Assembly: GCF_000631985.1 (NCBI RefSeq)
Contig: NZ_JFYN01000018.1
Coordinates: 1-64,000, forward strand
Length of the DNA: 64,000 nt
Reading direction: 5' to 3'
Origin: Pseudomonas sp. RIT288
GTDB lineage: Bacteria; Pseudomonadota; Gammaproteobacteria; Pseudomonadales; Pseudomonadaceae
In this document: positions 15,765 to 24,261 of the stretch, in pieces
Layout: the number at the start of each line of letters is the position of its first letter
How positions within the stretch are numbered: position 1 is the stretch's first letter
Made by a program: the position numbers and the translations under genes
Notes under the pieces: generated by a model
Told to the model about the DNA's origin: nothing
Seen by the model: the letters and a program-made list of their open reading frames with translations, nothing else
Databases searched by the model: none

Positions 15765-17993
15765 TCAGGATTTGTCCGACGCGTATTCGTAGTTGTAATA
15801 GCCGTAGCTACCATTGCCGTAATAGCTGGCAGCGCGCTTCTCGACGCCGTTGAACACCGCGCCCTTGAGCTCGATGCCGTTCTGCGCGAAGCGGCGAATG
15901 GTCGCTTCAATTTCCTTGGCCGGGTTTACCGCAAACCGGGTGACGATCAGGCTGATGCCGGCTTCGCGCCCGACAATCGCCGCGTCGGTCACCGCCAGCA
16001 ATGGCGGCGTATCGATGATCACCACGTCGTAGCGCTGACTCAGCTCGGCGAGCAGATCGCGGAAGTTGGCGTGCATCAGCAGCTCGGAAGGATTGGGTGG
16101 AACCTGGCCACGGCTGATGAAGTGCAGGTTGTCGATTTCCACGGTGTTGACCGCCTGCTCGATGCTGCAGCGCTTGACCAGCAGATCCGACAGGCCATTG
16201 GTGATCGGCACATTCAGCGTCTTGTGCAGGTGGCCCTTGCGCATGTCGGCGTCGATCAGCAGCACGCGCTGACCGCTCTGCGCCATGACCGCCGCCAGGT
16301 TGGACGAGACGAAGGTCTTGCCGACCTGCGGGCTGGGGCCGGAAATCATGATCCGGTTGTTGGTCGAATCCAGCGCGGCAAAGTGCAGGCAGGTGCGCAG
16401 GCTGCGGATCGACTCGATGGACAGGTCGGTCGGGTTGCGCAAGGCCAACAGATAAGCCGGCGTCTCGGCGGTGCTTTTGACCCGGCCCTTTTTCGTGTCC
16501 TCGTCGCGCTGCAAGGCGCTGTAAGGAATCGACGCGTACACCGGCAGCCCGAGTTGCTCGATGGCTTCCGGCCCTTCCAGGCCTTTGCTCAGGGATTTTC
16601 GCAACAGCACCAGGGCCACGCCGACAAAGGCACCGAGGAACGTCGCGATCAACACGATCAGGGCTTTTTTCGGTTTGACCGGGCTGCTCAGGTCAACATC
16701 CGCCGGATCGATCAAACGCACGTTACCCACCGCACCGGCGCGAACAATGTCCAGCTCCTGGGATTTGTTCAGTAATTGCGTATAGATCTGCGAAGCCACT
16801 TCCACATCGCGGGTCAGGTTGAGCAATTCCTGCTGGGTGGCCGGCAGATCGCCGACCTTGCCTTCCAGCGACTTCTGCTGCTGGGTCAACTCGCCAATCT
16901 GCGACATCAGCGCGCGATACGCCGGATGCTGCTTGGTGAATTTGCGATCCATTTCCGCCTGCTGCATTTTCAGCTCGGAAATCCGCGTTTCCAGCGCTAC
17001 GGACTGACCGAGCACCGATTGCGTTTCCATGGAAATGTTCACGGTCTTGCCGTGGGTCTGATAGGCGTTGAGCGCATCGCTGGCCTTGGCCAGATCACGC
17101 TTGACCTGCGGCAACTGGCTTTGCAGGAACGCCAGGCTCTGCGCCGCTTCCGCCGAGGTGCGGCGCACGTTCTGATCCACGTAGAGCGCAGCGATCTTGT
17201 TGAGGATCTTCACCGCCTCGGCGGCGTCGGCGCTGGCCAGCGCCAGACGGATAATCCCCGACTCTTTACCTTGCTCGGAAATATCCAGCGCATCCTGGTA
17301 ACCCTGAATGGTCACGATCCGTGGATTACGCACCACTTCAAAGCGGGTGCCTGGGTTGGCTTGCAGGCGCTCGATCAAACCTTCGACGCCGTCCTGGGCG
17401 AAAGCTTCGCCCGCGACGCCCTCGACCAGCAGGTTGTCGTTGTCATCGAGCAACTGAAAGTGCTGTTGTTCACCAGCAACCAGGGTGAGCTTCTTGCCCA
17501 ACAACTCTTTGGGCAGATTGAGCCGGGTAAATTCCAGACGCTCGCCACCCCAGGCGTAGCTGTTGAAGCCAAAACGCGGCGGCGCCACGCTGAACTCGGT
17601 TTCGCCGCGATAACGCCGGGCGAGAAAACCGCCGATCAGCGGGAAGGCGTTGGGCGTGACGTCAATGTCCAGACGCAGGTCGTCGACGGTTTTGCCGATC
17701 ACTGCACGGGACTTGATGATGCCGATTTCGGTCACCGACGGCGATTGCCCGCCGAGCATGCTGCTGAGGTCGGAAAAGCCAAGCATGTCGTTCTTTTTCG
17801 GTTCGACCTGCACCAGCGCATTCGCCAGGTACACCGGCGTCGCCAATACCGCATAGGCAACGCCGGCGGCCATGAAGGCACCGGTGAATGCACCGATCAA
17901 CCATTTCTGGTCGATCAAACTGCCGAATATACCGAGAAGATCAATACTGTCTTGATCGTTATCACGGTTGGCGATTACTGACGGTAACTGCAT
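15765..17993 (-). CDS. Wzc-type polysaccharide co-polymerase and tyrosine autokinase
   Basis: A 742-residue inner-membrane protein. A Wzz domain follows the first membrane segment (about residues 33-55), with long periplasmic coiled-coil stretches between about residues 290 and 400 and a second membrane segment near 465-485. The cytoplasmic BY-kinase has Walker A GPSPQVGKT, Walker A' VLLIDADMRKG and Walker B VVIIDTPP. The tail carries a tyrosine cluster (YYGNGSYGYYNYEY, seven tyrosines) as the autophosphorylation region. It controls chain length and export with the Wza channel and is reset by the phosphatase encoded 38 bases upstream. It is not a split kinase: both halves are in one chain, as in Proteobacteria. 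Confidence 0.95.
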   Translation of the reverse strand: MQLPSVIANRDNDQDSIDLLGIFGSLIDQKWLIGAFTGAFMAAGVAYAVLATPVYLANALVQVEPKKNDMLGFSDLSSMLGGQSPSVTEIGIIKSRAVIGKTVDDLRLDIDVTPNAFPLIGGFLARRYRGETEFSVAPPRFGFNSYAWGGERLEFTRLNLPKELLGKKLTLVAGEQQHFQLLDDNDNLLVEGVAGEAFAQDGVEGLIERLQANPGTRFEVVRNPRIVTIQGYQDALDISEQGKESGIIRLALASADAAEAVKILNKIAALYVDQNVRRTSAEAAQSLAFLQSQLPQVKRDLAKASDALNAYQTHGKTVNISMETQSVLGQSVALETRISELKMQQAEMDRKFTKQHPAYRALMSQIGELTQQQKSLEGKVGDLPATQQELLNLTRDVEVASQIYTQLLNKSQELDIVRAGAVGNVRLIDPADVDLSSPVKPKKALIVLIATFLGAFVGVALVLLRKSLSKGLEGPEAIEQLGLPVYASIPYSALQRDEDTKKGRVKSTAETPAYLLALRNPTDLSIESIRSLRTCLHFAALDSTNNRIMISGPSPQVGKTFVSSNLAAVMAQSGQRVLLIDADMRKGHLHKTLNVPITNGLSDLLVKRCSIEQAVNTVEIDNLHFISRGQVPPNPSELLMHANFRDLLAELSQRYDVVIIDTPPLLAVTDAAIVGREAGISLIVTRFAVNPAKEIEATIRRFAQNGIELKGAVFNGVEKRAASYYGNGSYGYYNYEYASDKS

Positions 17994-18031
17994 AAGTCTT
18001 TCTTACCATTCACTGATCTGAAGAATATTCA

Positions 18032-18472
18032 TCAATGTCCGAGGCGCTGCGCCCACGAGCTAACAGCATCTTCAATCAATGCATGGGCATGAATAAAAGC
18101 GGCCTTACCTTGACGATACGGGTCCTGTATTTCTCTTTCGCTCTGCCACTTGCCAAGAAGAAACACTTTGCCTCGGGCGTGCGAGGCAATCTTCAGCACC
18201 TGATTCACATGTTGTTTTTCCATGACCAGAATCAGGTCTGATTCATTGACGATATCGGCGGTCAATTGCCGGGCCTGAAAACCCTCGGCGCTGTGCCCGT
18301 GGTCTTCCAGCACCTGGCGCGCCGATGCTTCCATGCCTTCGCCGACCCGCGCAGAGAGACCTGCGGAAGTCACCGAAATGGTTGAGGGGGTCAGCGCGCT
18401 ACGCAGCAGAAGTTCTGCTGTCGGACTTCGGCAAATATTGCCAACGCACACGACAAGGATCTTTTTGAACAA
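18032..18472 (-). CDS. Wzb-type low-molecular-weight protein tyrosine phosphatase
   Basis: A 146-residue phosphatase. The P-loop CVGNICRSP is at residues 9-17 (Cys9 nucleophile, Arg15) and the general-acid Asp is in DPYRQG near residue 117; both are intact. It removes phosphate from the tyrosine tail of the Wzc-type kinase encoded just downstream, and cycling between the two states is needed for polymer assembly in known systems. It is the first gene of the leftward operon that continues to 8789. Confidence 0.95.
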   Translation of the reverse strand: MFKKILVVCVGNICRSPTAELLLRSALTPSTISVTSAGLSARVGEGMEASARQVLEDHGHSAEGFQARQLTADIVNESDLILVMEKQHVNQVLKIASHARGKVFLLGKWQSEREIQDPYRQGKAAFIHAHALIEDAVSSWAQRLGH

Positions 18473-18763
18473 GGTTTACATTCCTGTGTAATATCATTCT
18501 GCCAACATCTAGAGCGGATCTTAATGAACCCACTAGATCATTCTGCACTCAGAAATAGATTCGCCCTGTTAGTACCAGCGTATTAAGTACCACAGCGTCA
18601 AAAGCCGCCAAAACAGAATTACCGGACTAAAAATAACTGTGATTTTCAGGTCTGGTTTTCCTGACAAAAACTAACATTGACGCACTTAGTGCCATTGTCA
18701 GTTTCAAAGCAGTTATCACGAGATACCTTTTCGCCGTTGTCATTTCTCATCAGGAGAACCGAC
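18473..18763. promoter_or_regulatory. Divergent control region of the wzb operon and the glycoside hydrolase gene
   Basis: A 291-base AT-rich gap between divergent genes. It holds GACTAAAAATAACT (18625-18638, identical to 7237-7250 before galU), CTAACATT with TTAG 7 bases on (18671-18689, like 5800 and 5995), and a near-direct repeat TTAGTACCA / TTAAGTACCA (18569-18577 and 18583-18592). AGGAG at 18752-18756 is the ribosome site of the hydrolase gene. No exact promoter hexamers are assigned. Confidence 0.5.
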
Positions 18764-19714
18764 ATGAAGTCAGCCCATCTCAAACACCTGAGCGCCCTGA
18801 CCCTGTTACTGCTGGCGGCAACCGGCCAGAGTCAGGCCAATGAACTGTTCCCGGCATTGCCCGCCAATAAAACCATCGGGGTTCAGGTCAAGGTCCAGAC
18901 CTTCTCCGCTGCCGACGCCGAGCACGTCAAAGCCACCGGCTTCAGTTTCGTGCGCTTGGGCGTATGGACTGACAGCCTGTCCAGCGCGGCCTATCAGAAG
19001 CAGATCAGCGACGCCTTTGCCGTGGCCCGCGCAGCCGGTCTGCCGGTGCTGATGACCCTGCGCGCGACCAAGCCGTTACCTGCCAATGATCTGGCGAACG
19101 CGGGGGTCGCGTATGCCAATGCGCTGAACAGCCTGGCAGCGACCTATGGCTCACAACTGGTCGCCATCGAGCTGTGGAATGAACCGGACCTTGGCACCTA
19201 CTGGCCGACCGGCAATTTCGATACGACGTTCGTGCCGTTCATGAGCGCAGCGTGCAAGACCCTGCAAGACAACCCCCAGACTGTCCCGGTCATCGGCTTT
19301 GGTTTTGCCCGGCCACCGACCGCCGGCTCGGCGTCCACCGTTGCACTCAACCGAATCGTCAGCGAATACCCCAAATGCCTCAACGCGATTTCCTATCATC
19401 CATACGGCATGAGCGGCACACAGATCAGCAACGCCCAAGCGTTTATCCAGCAAAACTTCCATCTGCCGGGGGTGATCAGCGAATGGGGCATTTCGGCGCT
19501 CGCCTCCAACGGCGGGACTGAGGGTCAGGCCAGCAAAATCAGCGCATTCGTCGCCGATATCAAAACCCGCAACATCGCCCTGACCTCGATCTACGAATGG
19601 AAGAACAGCGACACCGGCAGCAATGACCGCGAGAAGAATTTCGGCCTGCTGACTTCCGATGGCCAACCGAAACCGGCAGAAACTGCAGTCAAAACCCAGC
19701 TAAGCCAGCAATAA
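18764..19714 (+). CDS. Secreted clan GH-A glycoside hydrolase linked to the EPS locus
   Basis: A 316-residue protein with a signal peptide ending SQA (about residue 26) and a single TIM-barrel-type catalytic domain. The acid/base glutamate is in ELWNEPDLG and the nucleophile glutamate in VISEWGIS, the paired NEP and E signatures of clan GH-A (GH5, GH39 and relatives). It resembles in size and place the endoglycosidase PslG of the Psl locus, which trims or recycles polymer in the periplasm; the exact family and substrate cannot be told from sequence. It is divergent from the wzb operon and shares its control region. Start 18764 has AGGAG 7 bases upstream. Confidence 0.82.
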   Translation: MKSAHLKHLSALTLLLLAATGQSQANELFPALPANKTIGVQVKVQTFSAADAEHVKATGFSFVRLGVWTDSLSSAAYQKQISDAFAVARAAGLPVLMTLRATKPLPANDLANAGVAYANALNSLAATYGSQLVAIELWNEPDLGTYWPTGNFDTTFVPFMSAACKTLQDNPQTVPVIGFGFARPPTAGSASTVALNRIVSEYPKCLNAISYHPYGMSGTQISNAQAFIQQNFHLPGVISEWGISALASNGGTEGQASKISAFVADIKTRNIALTSIYEWKNSDTGSNDREKNFGLLTSDGQPKPAETAVKTQLSQQ

Positions 19715-19920
19715 CCTCCATCGATGTCCTCAAGGGGCGCTGGCCGTCAGTTGCTTTGAACCTGCGGCCGATTTTGGCATCGTATTATCGATACCGCGCC
19801 CCACCGTTCAAACAGCCGTTCTCAGGTTGTTGCCCCCGGGGAACCCGTTACGCCTCGATGCCCTTGAGTGGCCGTCAGCGCTCGGGTAATGTCGTCAAAC
19901 CCACAGGACAGAGCACACCC

Positions 19921-20847
19921 ATGACTTCCAAGCTGGAACAACTCAAACAGATGACCACCGTGGTTGCCGACACCGGCGACTTCGAAGCGATCGCCCGGGT
20001 CAAGCCGGTCGACGCCACCACCAACCCTTCCCTGCTGCTCAAGGCCGCAGCAATCCCGGCCTACGCCGAACTGCTGAACGCCTGCGTCAGCGACTGCAAG
20101 GGTGACGTGGGACTGGCCAGCGATCGTTTCGGCGTCGCCGTGGGCCAGGAAATTCTCAAAGTGATTCCGGGCCGGATTTCCACCGAAGTGGACGCGCGCC
20201 TCTCGTTCGACCAGGACGCCGTGCTCAAGCGTGCGCATCGCCTGATCGAGCTGTACGACAAGGCCGGCATCGGCCGCGACCGCGTGCTGATCAAGATCGC
20301 TTCGACCTGGGAAGGCATCCGCGCTGCCGAGATCCTCGAGAAGGAAGGCATCCAGACCAACCTGACCCTGCTGTTCTCCTTCGCTCAGGCGGCCGCTTGT
20401 GCTGACGCCGGGGTGTTCCTGATTTCGCCGTTCGTGGGCCGCATCTACGACTGGTACAAGAAGGCCAACGGTAACGACTACACCGGTGCCGATGATCCGG
20501 GCGTGCAGTCGGTCACCCGCATCTACAACTACTACAAGGCCAATGACTACAAGACCGTGGTCATGGGCGCCAGCTTCCGTAATCTGAGCCAGATCGAGCA
20601 ATTGGCCGGTTGCGACCGTCTGACCATCAGCCCGGACCTGATCGACAAGCTCGCGGCAGACACCGGCAAACTGGAGCGCAAACTCGCCCCGGGCCACGCC
20701 GGCGAAGCGCGCCTGAAGCTGAGCGAAGCGCAATTCCGCTGGTTGTCCAACGAAGACGCAATGGCTACTGAGAAACTGGCTGAGGGCATCCGTCAGTTCG
20801 CCCGTGACCAGGAGAAGCTTGAGGCGCTGCTGCAGGCCAAGCTGTGA
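19921..20847 (+). CDS. tal: Transaldolase
   Basis: A 308-residue transaldolase of the TalB size class in the pentose phosphate pathway, transferring dihydroxyacetone units between sedoheptulose-7-phosphate and glyceraldehyde-3-phosphate. VDATTNPSLLLKA lies near the N terminus, the Schiff-base lysine is in VLIKIASTWEG (near residue 130), and NLTLLFSFAQA and ISPFVGR are present. The start at 19921 fits the family; the frame open from 19756 is an artefact. A strong terminator follows. Confidence 0.97.
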   Translation: MTSKLEQLKQMTTVVADTGDFEAIARVKPVDATTNPSLLLKAAAIPAYAELLNACVSDCKGDVGLASDRFGVAVGQEILKVIPGRISTEVDARLSFDQDAVLKRAHRLIELYDKAGIGRDRVLIKIASTWEGIRAAEILEKEGIQTNLTLLFSFAQAAACADAGVFLISPFVGRIYDWYKKANGNDYTGADDPGVQSVTRIYNYYKANDYKTVVMGASFRNLSQIEQLAGCDRLTISPDLIDKLAADTGKLERKLAPGHAGEARLKLSEAQFRWLSNEDAMATEKLAEGIRQFARDQEKLEALLQAKL

Positions 20848-20866
20848 TCTGAAACACTGAAATGCA

Positions 20867-20900
20867 AAAAAGGGCGAACCCGGTTGGGTTCGCCCTTTTT
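20867..20900 (+). terminator. Rho-independent terminator after tal
   Basis: AAGGGCGAACCC, loop GGTT, GGGTTCGCCCTT followed by a T run: a 12-base-pair hairpin starting about 20 bases after the tal stop. Confidence 0.93.
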
Positions 20901-20947
20901 GTTGGTGTTGTCCAGTGCAAATGATGACTTATGGCAGGTAGTGTCCC

Positions 20948-21076
20948 TGTGGCGTGGGAGCTTGCTCCCGCTGGGCTGCGAAGCGGCCCTATTGGCTATC
21001 CGGGCTCTTCAGAAACACCGTGCCGGCAGGTTTATGGCGGCTGCGCAGCCAGGCGGGAGCAAGCTCGCTCGCCACA
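20948..21076. repeat. Inverted REP pair of a third family (GGGAGCTTGCTCCCGC)
   Basis: The arms TGTGGCGTGGGAGCTTGCTC (20948-20967) and GAGCAAGCTCGCTCGCCACA (21057-21076) face each other around about 90 bases with GGGCTGCGAAGCGGCCC and GGCTGCGCAGCC. The sequence differs from the other two repeat families in the window. It lies between tal and the stop of rssC. Confidence 0.8.
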
Positions 21077-21084
21077 GAGACCAC

Positions 21085-21567
21085 TCAGTGGCGCTCGAGG
21101 GCGTTCACAAGGTCATGGAAGGCTTCACGATTGGAGTCGTTCAGGCCCATGAGGATCTTGTGCGCTTCGAGCACCTTGATCCGCACCACTTCCTCGGACT
21201 GATCCTGATCCGGCAGGTCGTCCAGGCACTCGGGGCACGGCACCGGGTGGTTGACGATGTTGAACACCTGCTCGAAGCCCATCGATTGCAGCAGACGGGT
21301 GATGTCTTCGTGGGTGGTGACGACGGTCGGCAGCAGGCCGACCTTTTGCCGCGACAGGATCGACAGTTTGGCCAGCAGGCCGAGGGTGGTGCTGTCGATG
21401 CTACGGGTTTCGGTCAAATCGATCACGATCGCGTTGAAATTCAACGCGGTGAAGATTTTCTCAATAGTCGCATCCAACGCCGAACACAGGGTCAGGCGAA
21501 CTTCACCGACGAACTTCAGGACGAAGGTGCCGTCCTGTTCGGCGAACTGGATTCTACCGGTACTCAT
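21085..21567 (-). CDS. rssC: RssC-type STAS-domain anti-sigma-factor antagonist
   Basis: A 160-residue protein with an N-terminal STAS domain (residues 1-100) and a C-terminal helical tail containing a CPEC pair (PVPCPECLDD). The usual phosphorylatable serine is in RSIDSTTLGLL (Ser59). Its start overlaps the stop of the response regulator gene by 4 bases, so the two are made together. In Pseudomonas this pair next to tal is RssB-RssC: the PP2C-type RssB probably acts on the phosphorylated STAS protein. The partner anti-sigma factor is not in this window. Confidence 0.85.
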   Translation of the reverse strand: MSTGRIQFAEQDGTFVLKFVGEVRLTLCSALDATIEKIFTALNFNAIVIDLTETRSIDSTTLGLLAKLSILSRQKVGLLPTVVTTHEDITRLLQSMGFEQVFNIVNHPVPCPECLDDLPDQDQSEEVVRIKVLEAHKILMGLNDSNREAFHDLVNALERH

Positions 21568-22748
21568 TGAAGGTTCCTGCTCAACACCAACAGGGCGATA
21601 TCATCCGGCATCTCCCCTAGCGTGGCCAATTCAAACACTTGCCGCAGACCATCCAGGCTGCCGCCCGCCGCCTTCACCCGTTGAGGCAAGGCAGCTTCTT
21701 TTTCCTTGAGCGTCGGTTCTGGCAACAGATCCAGAATGCCATCGGACATCAGCGTCAGGCTGAACGTCGGAGGCAGCTCAAGCACGTGATCTTCGTAGGT
21801 GGCCTCATTGAACAGGCCCACCGGCAAACCACGGCCTTCGAGGTAACGAACACTGTCAGGCGTGTACAACACAGGCAACGGCAGATGGCCGCCGATGCTA
21901 TAGGTCAACAAACCGGTCTCCTCGTCGATGACTCCACCGACCATTGTGACGTGTTTGCCCAGCTTACAACTGATCAGCCCCCGGTTGATATGACCCAGGA
22001 CTTCCGAAGGCTTGAATTCCGGCAACGTGCCGTTGCGCTTGGACTCGAACAACAGGCGCGTGGTCATGAACTTCAGCAGCACGGTGACGAACGCCGAAGA
22101 GGCGCCATGGCCCGATACGTCGGCCAGGTAGAACGCCACCCGGCGCTCGTCGACACGGAAGTAGTCGACAAAATCACCCGACAGGTACAGCGACGGGATG
22201 ATCTGGTGAGCAAACTGGAACTCGTCGATGCGCCACGGGCTTTCCGGCAGCATGTTCATCTGCACCTGGCGACCGGCGTTCTGGTCTTCCTGGAGCAGGT
22301 TCAGGCTGGCTTCGAGCTCGCGGTTGGCCTTCTCCAGCTTCTCGCGGTAGCGCTGGTTCTCCAGCAGCAGGCGCGCACGATCGAGCGCACGACGCACCGA
22401 GTGCTCGAGCACGGCCAGGTCTTCGAGAGGCTTGATCAGGTAGTCCGCCGCACCCAGGCGCAGCGCCTCGACCGCGTCGTTCATCACGCCGGCACCCGAA
22501 ACGACGATCATCGGCGTTTGCGGTGACCGCTCGGTGACCTGACGGATAAGTTCGAGACCGCCCATCTGCGGCATGCGCAGATCGCAGATGACCAAGTCGG
22601 GCTTGTCTTGCTCGAATACCTGAAGACCCTGTTGGCCGTTGCTGGCCTGCAGGACGCTGAAACCACTGTCTTCCAAATAGGCCGCGAGGCTCGCGCGCAC
22701 TACTTCGTCATCATCGATTATCAGCAGCGTGGCACTGGTTTTTGGCAT
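21564..22748 (-). CDS. rssB: RssB-type response regulator with PP2C-like phosphatase domain
   Basis: A 394-residue protein. The receiver domain spans residues 1-125, with the acidic cluster DDDE (12-15), phospho-acceptor Asp56 (LVICDLRMP) and the conserved Lys in YLIKPLED. A coiled-coil linker runs from about 130 to 165, and a SpoIIE/PP2C-like phosphatase domain from about 170 to the end (DVSGHGASSAF, LMSDGILDLL). The name follows Pseudomonas usage; unlike E. coli RssB, the output domain keeps residues expected of an active phosphatase. It is translationally coupled to the STAS gene downstream. Confidence 0.88.
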   Translation of the reverse strand: MPKTSATLLIIDDDEVVRASLAAYLEDSGFSVLQASNGQQGLQVFEQDKPDLVICDLRMPQMGGLELIRQVTERSPQTPMIVVSGAGVMNDAVEALRLGAADYLIKPLEDLAVLEHSVRRALDRARLLLENQRYREKLEKANRELEASLNLLQEDQNAGRQVQMNMLPESPWRIDEFQFAHQIIPSLYLSGDFVDYFRVDERRVAFYLADVSGHGASSAFVTVLLKFMTTRLLFESKRNGTLPEFKPSEVLGHINRGLISCKLGKHVTMVGGVIDEETGLLTYSIGGHLPLPVLYTPDSVRYLEGRGLPVGLFNEATYEDHVLELPPTFSLTLMSDGILDLLPEPTLKEKEAALPQRVKAAGGSLDGLRQVFELATLGEMPDDIALLVLSRNLQ

Positions 22749-23022
22749 GTGGGCAAACGGCGCCAGAATTAGGTTGGCGTAGCAGGCGGGGCATCGGCCC
22801 GGCTCAGACTACTGGATTCGCTTTCTAGCCTCTCTGCTGCACCGCTTTCGAGCACTGAGCCGGAACGCGATTGCACCAGAGGTGCCCTTCTAAGGCGCAG
22901 ACGGTACTCCCATCCGCGGGGCGTTTCAAGCATGCGCCGATGGTCGCTTGACGACTTTACTTGTCAAATCACCGAGAGTTATAAGAACAGCTCAAACCGT
23001 AACCCAATGGAAGGACGAAGCC

Positions 23023-23322
23023 ATGAGTCAAACCGGTCGGGACTACAGCGAAAAGCGTGATTTCATCCGCATGCGGGTCGACGCCGATGTGGTGTTGATC
23101 CATGAGGGTGACGAGGTATCAGCGGTGTGCATCGACCTCTCGAGCAGCGGCATGCAGGTCCAGACACCGCGCCAGTTCGCGGTTGGCGACCGTTTGAGCG
23201 TGCGCATCGATTCCGAGCATGCCGCATTGAGCGGGCTGGAAGCGGAGACCGAAGTGGTCTGGGTCAAGGCCGAGGATGGGGATAGCCAGAAGCTCGGCCT
23301 GACCATTCTGAAGATGAAATAA
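23023..23322 (+). CDS. Small PilZ-domain protein
   Basis: A 99-residue single-domain PilZ protein with both cyclic-di-GMP motifs intact: RxxxR (RDFIR, residues 12-16) and DxSxxG (DLSSSG, near 46-51). It is therefore a likely c-di-GMP binder, with partner unknown. The start at 23023 is supported by AAGGA about 8 bases upstream; the longer open frame to 22948 is not needed. It is divergent from rssB and convergent with mlaA. Confidence 0.92.
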   Translation: MSQTGRDYSEKRDFIRMRVDADVVLIHEGDEVSAVCIDLSSSGMQVQTPRQFAVGDRLSVRIDSEHAALSGLEAETEVVWVKAEDGDSQKLGLTILKMK

Positions 23323-23330
23323 GCGCACAC

Positions 23331-23361
23331 AAAAAAGGCGGCCTCATGGGCCGCCTTCTTG
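23331..23361. terminator. Bidirectional terminator between pilZ and mlaA
   Basis: AAAAAAGGCGGCC, loop TCAT, GGGCCGCCTT: a strong hairpin with an A run on one side and a T-rich side on the other, between the convergent genes' stops. Confidence 0.9.
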
Positions 23362-23374
23362 TCATCGGTCGATA

Positions 23375-24064
23375 TTAAAAATCGTCTTCGACCTGACCAT
23401 CCTTGACCTTGAACTCGCGGTTCTGCAGGTAGGCGTTGCGGATGAAGGTGTACTTGTCGCCGCTGATCAGCTTCTCGCTCGACAGCAGGCTGGCGCGAGT
23501 GTCGACGATGTTCAGGCCAAACACCGAGTTACGGACAGGCACGTCGTTGATGTAACGGTACGGACTGGTGTAGCTGTCGACGTACTTCGACGGTGCATCA
23601 CGCAGGGTGCTCGGGCCGAGCAATGGCAGCATCACGTACGGGCCGCTGCTGACGCCCCAGTAGCCGAGGGTCTGGCCGAAATCTTCGTCACTGCGATTCA
23701 GGCCCATTTTGGTGCCGACGTCGAAGAAGCCCAGCAGGCCGAAGGTGGTGTTGAAAATGATACGCGCGGTATCGACACCGGCTGCTGCGGGCTTGGCCTG
23801 CAGAATGTTGTTCGCCAGGTTGGTGACGTCACCGACGTTGCGGAACATGTTGTGGATGCCGTCTTCGAGAAACTGCGGCGTCACGAACTCATAGCCCTGC
23901 GCCAGCGGCTTGAGCGCGTAAGTGTCGACGAAGTCGTTGAACTGGAAGATCGGGCGGTTGACGCTTTCCCAAGGGTCTTCTTCCGTTGCGGCGTTGGCGG
24001 CGAACGGAACCAGCAGGACGCTGGCACATACACATAGCTGAGCGAGAGGATTGCTCCAGCGCAT
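23375..24064 (-). CDS. mlaA: MlaA (VacJ) outer-membrane phospholipid-transport protein
   Basis: A 229-residue MlaA homologue: DPWESVNRPIFQFNDFVD at the mature start, GVDTARIIFNTTFGLLGFFD in the middle and PLLGPSTLRDAPSKYVDSY later. It removes misplaced phospholipid from the outer leaflet of the outer membrane and passes it to the Mla system. Unlike E. coli MlaA it has no lipobox cysteine at the end of its signal sequence; cleavage is predicted after FAANA by signal peptidase I, so it may be anchored without lipid. Confidence 0.93.
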   Translation of the reverse strand: MRWSNPLAQLCVCASVLLVPFAANAATEEDPWESVNRPIFQFNDFVDTYALKPLAQGYEFVTPQFLEDGIHNMFRNVGDVTNLANNILQAKPAAAGVDTARIIFNTTFGLLGFFDVGTKMGLNRSDEDFGQTLGYWGVSSGPYVMLPLLGPSTLRDAPSKYVDSYTSPYRYINDVPVRNSVFGLNIVDTRASLLSSEKLISGDKYTFIRNAYLQNREFKVKDGQVEDDF

Positions 24065-24261
24065 AGAAAAACTCCTTGGATTTTTACTGGCGCGGGCACC
24101 CGGGCCCAGGCGTTAAGACCGCTAGTATAAGCGCAAAAGCCGTTTTGGGCAGTCCACTCGTAAAGACTAATGCAGGACGTTTCCAGAGCGCGCCTTCACA
24201 CACCTGTCATCCAACTGTCACTGATGTCCCCTAGCCTCATGTCTATTTCAGGGACGTTGCC

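Noticed and set aside
15725..15910. N-terminal extension of the glycosyltransferase
   Set aside because: It overlaps the end of the Wzc-type gene and is low-complexity Ser/Thr/Arg; the GT-B fold starts at the GTG 15724.
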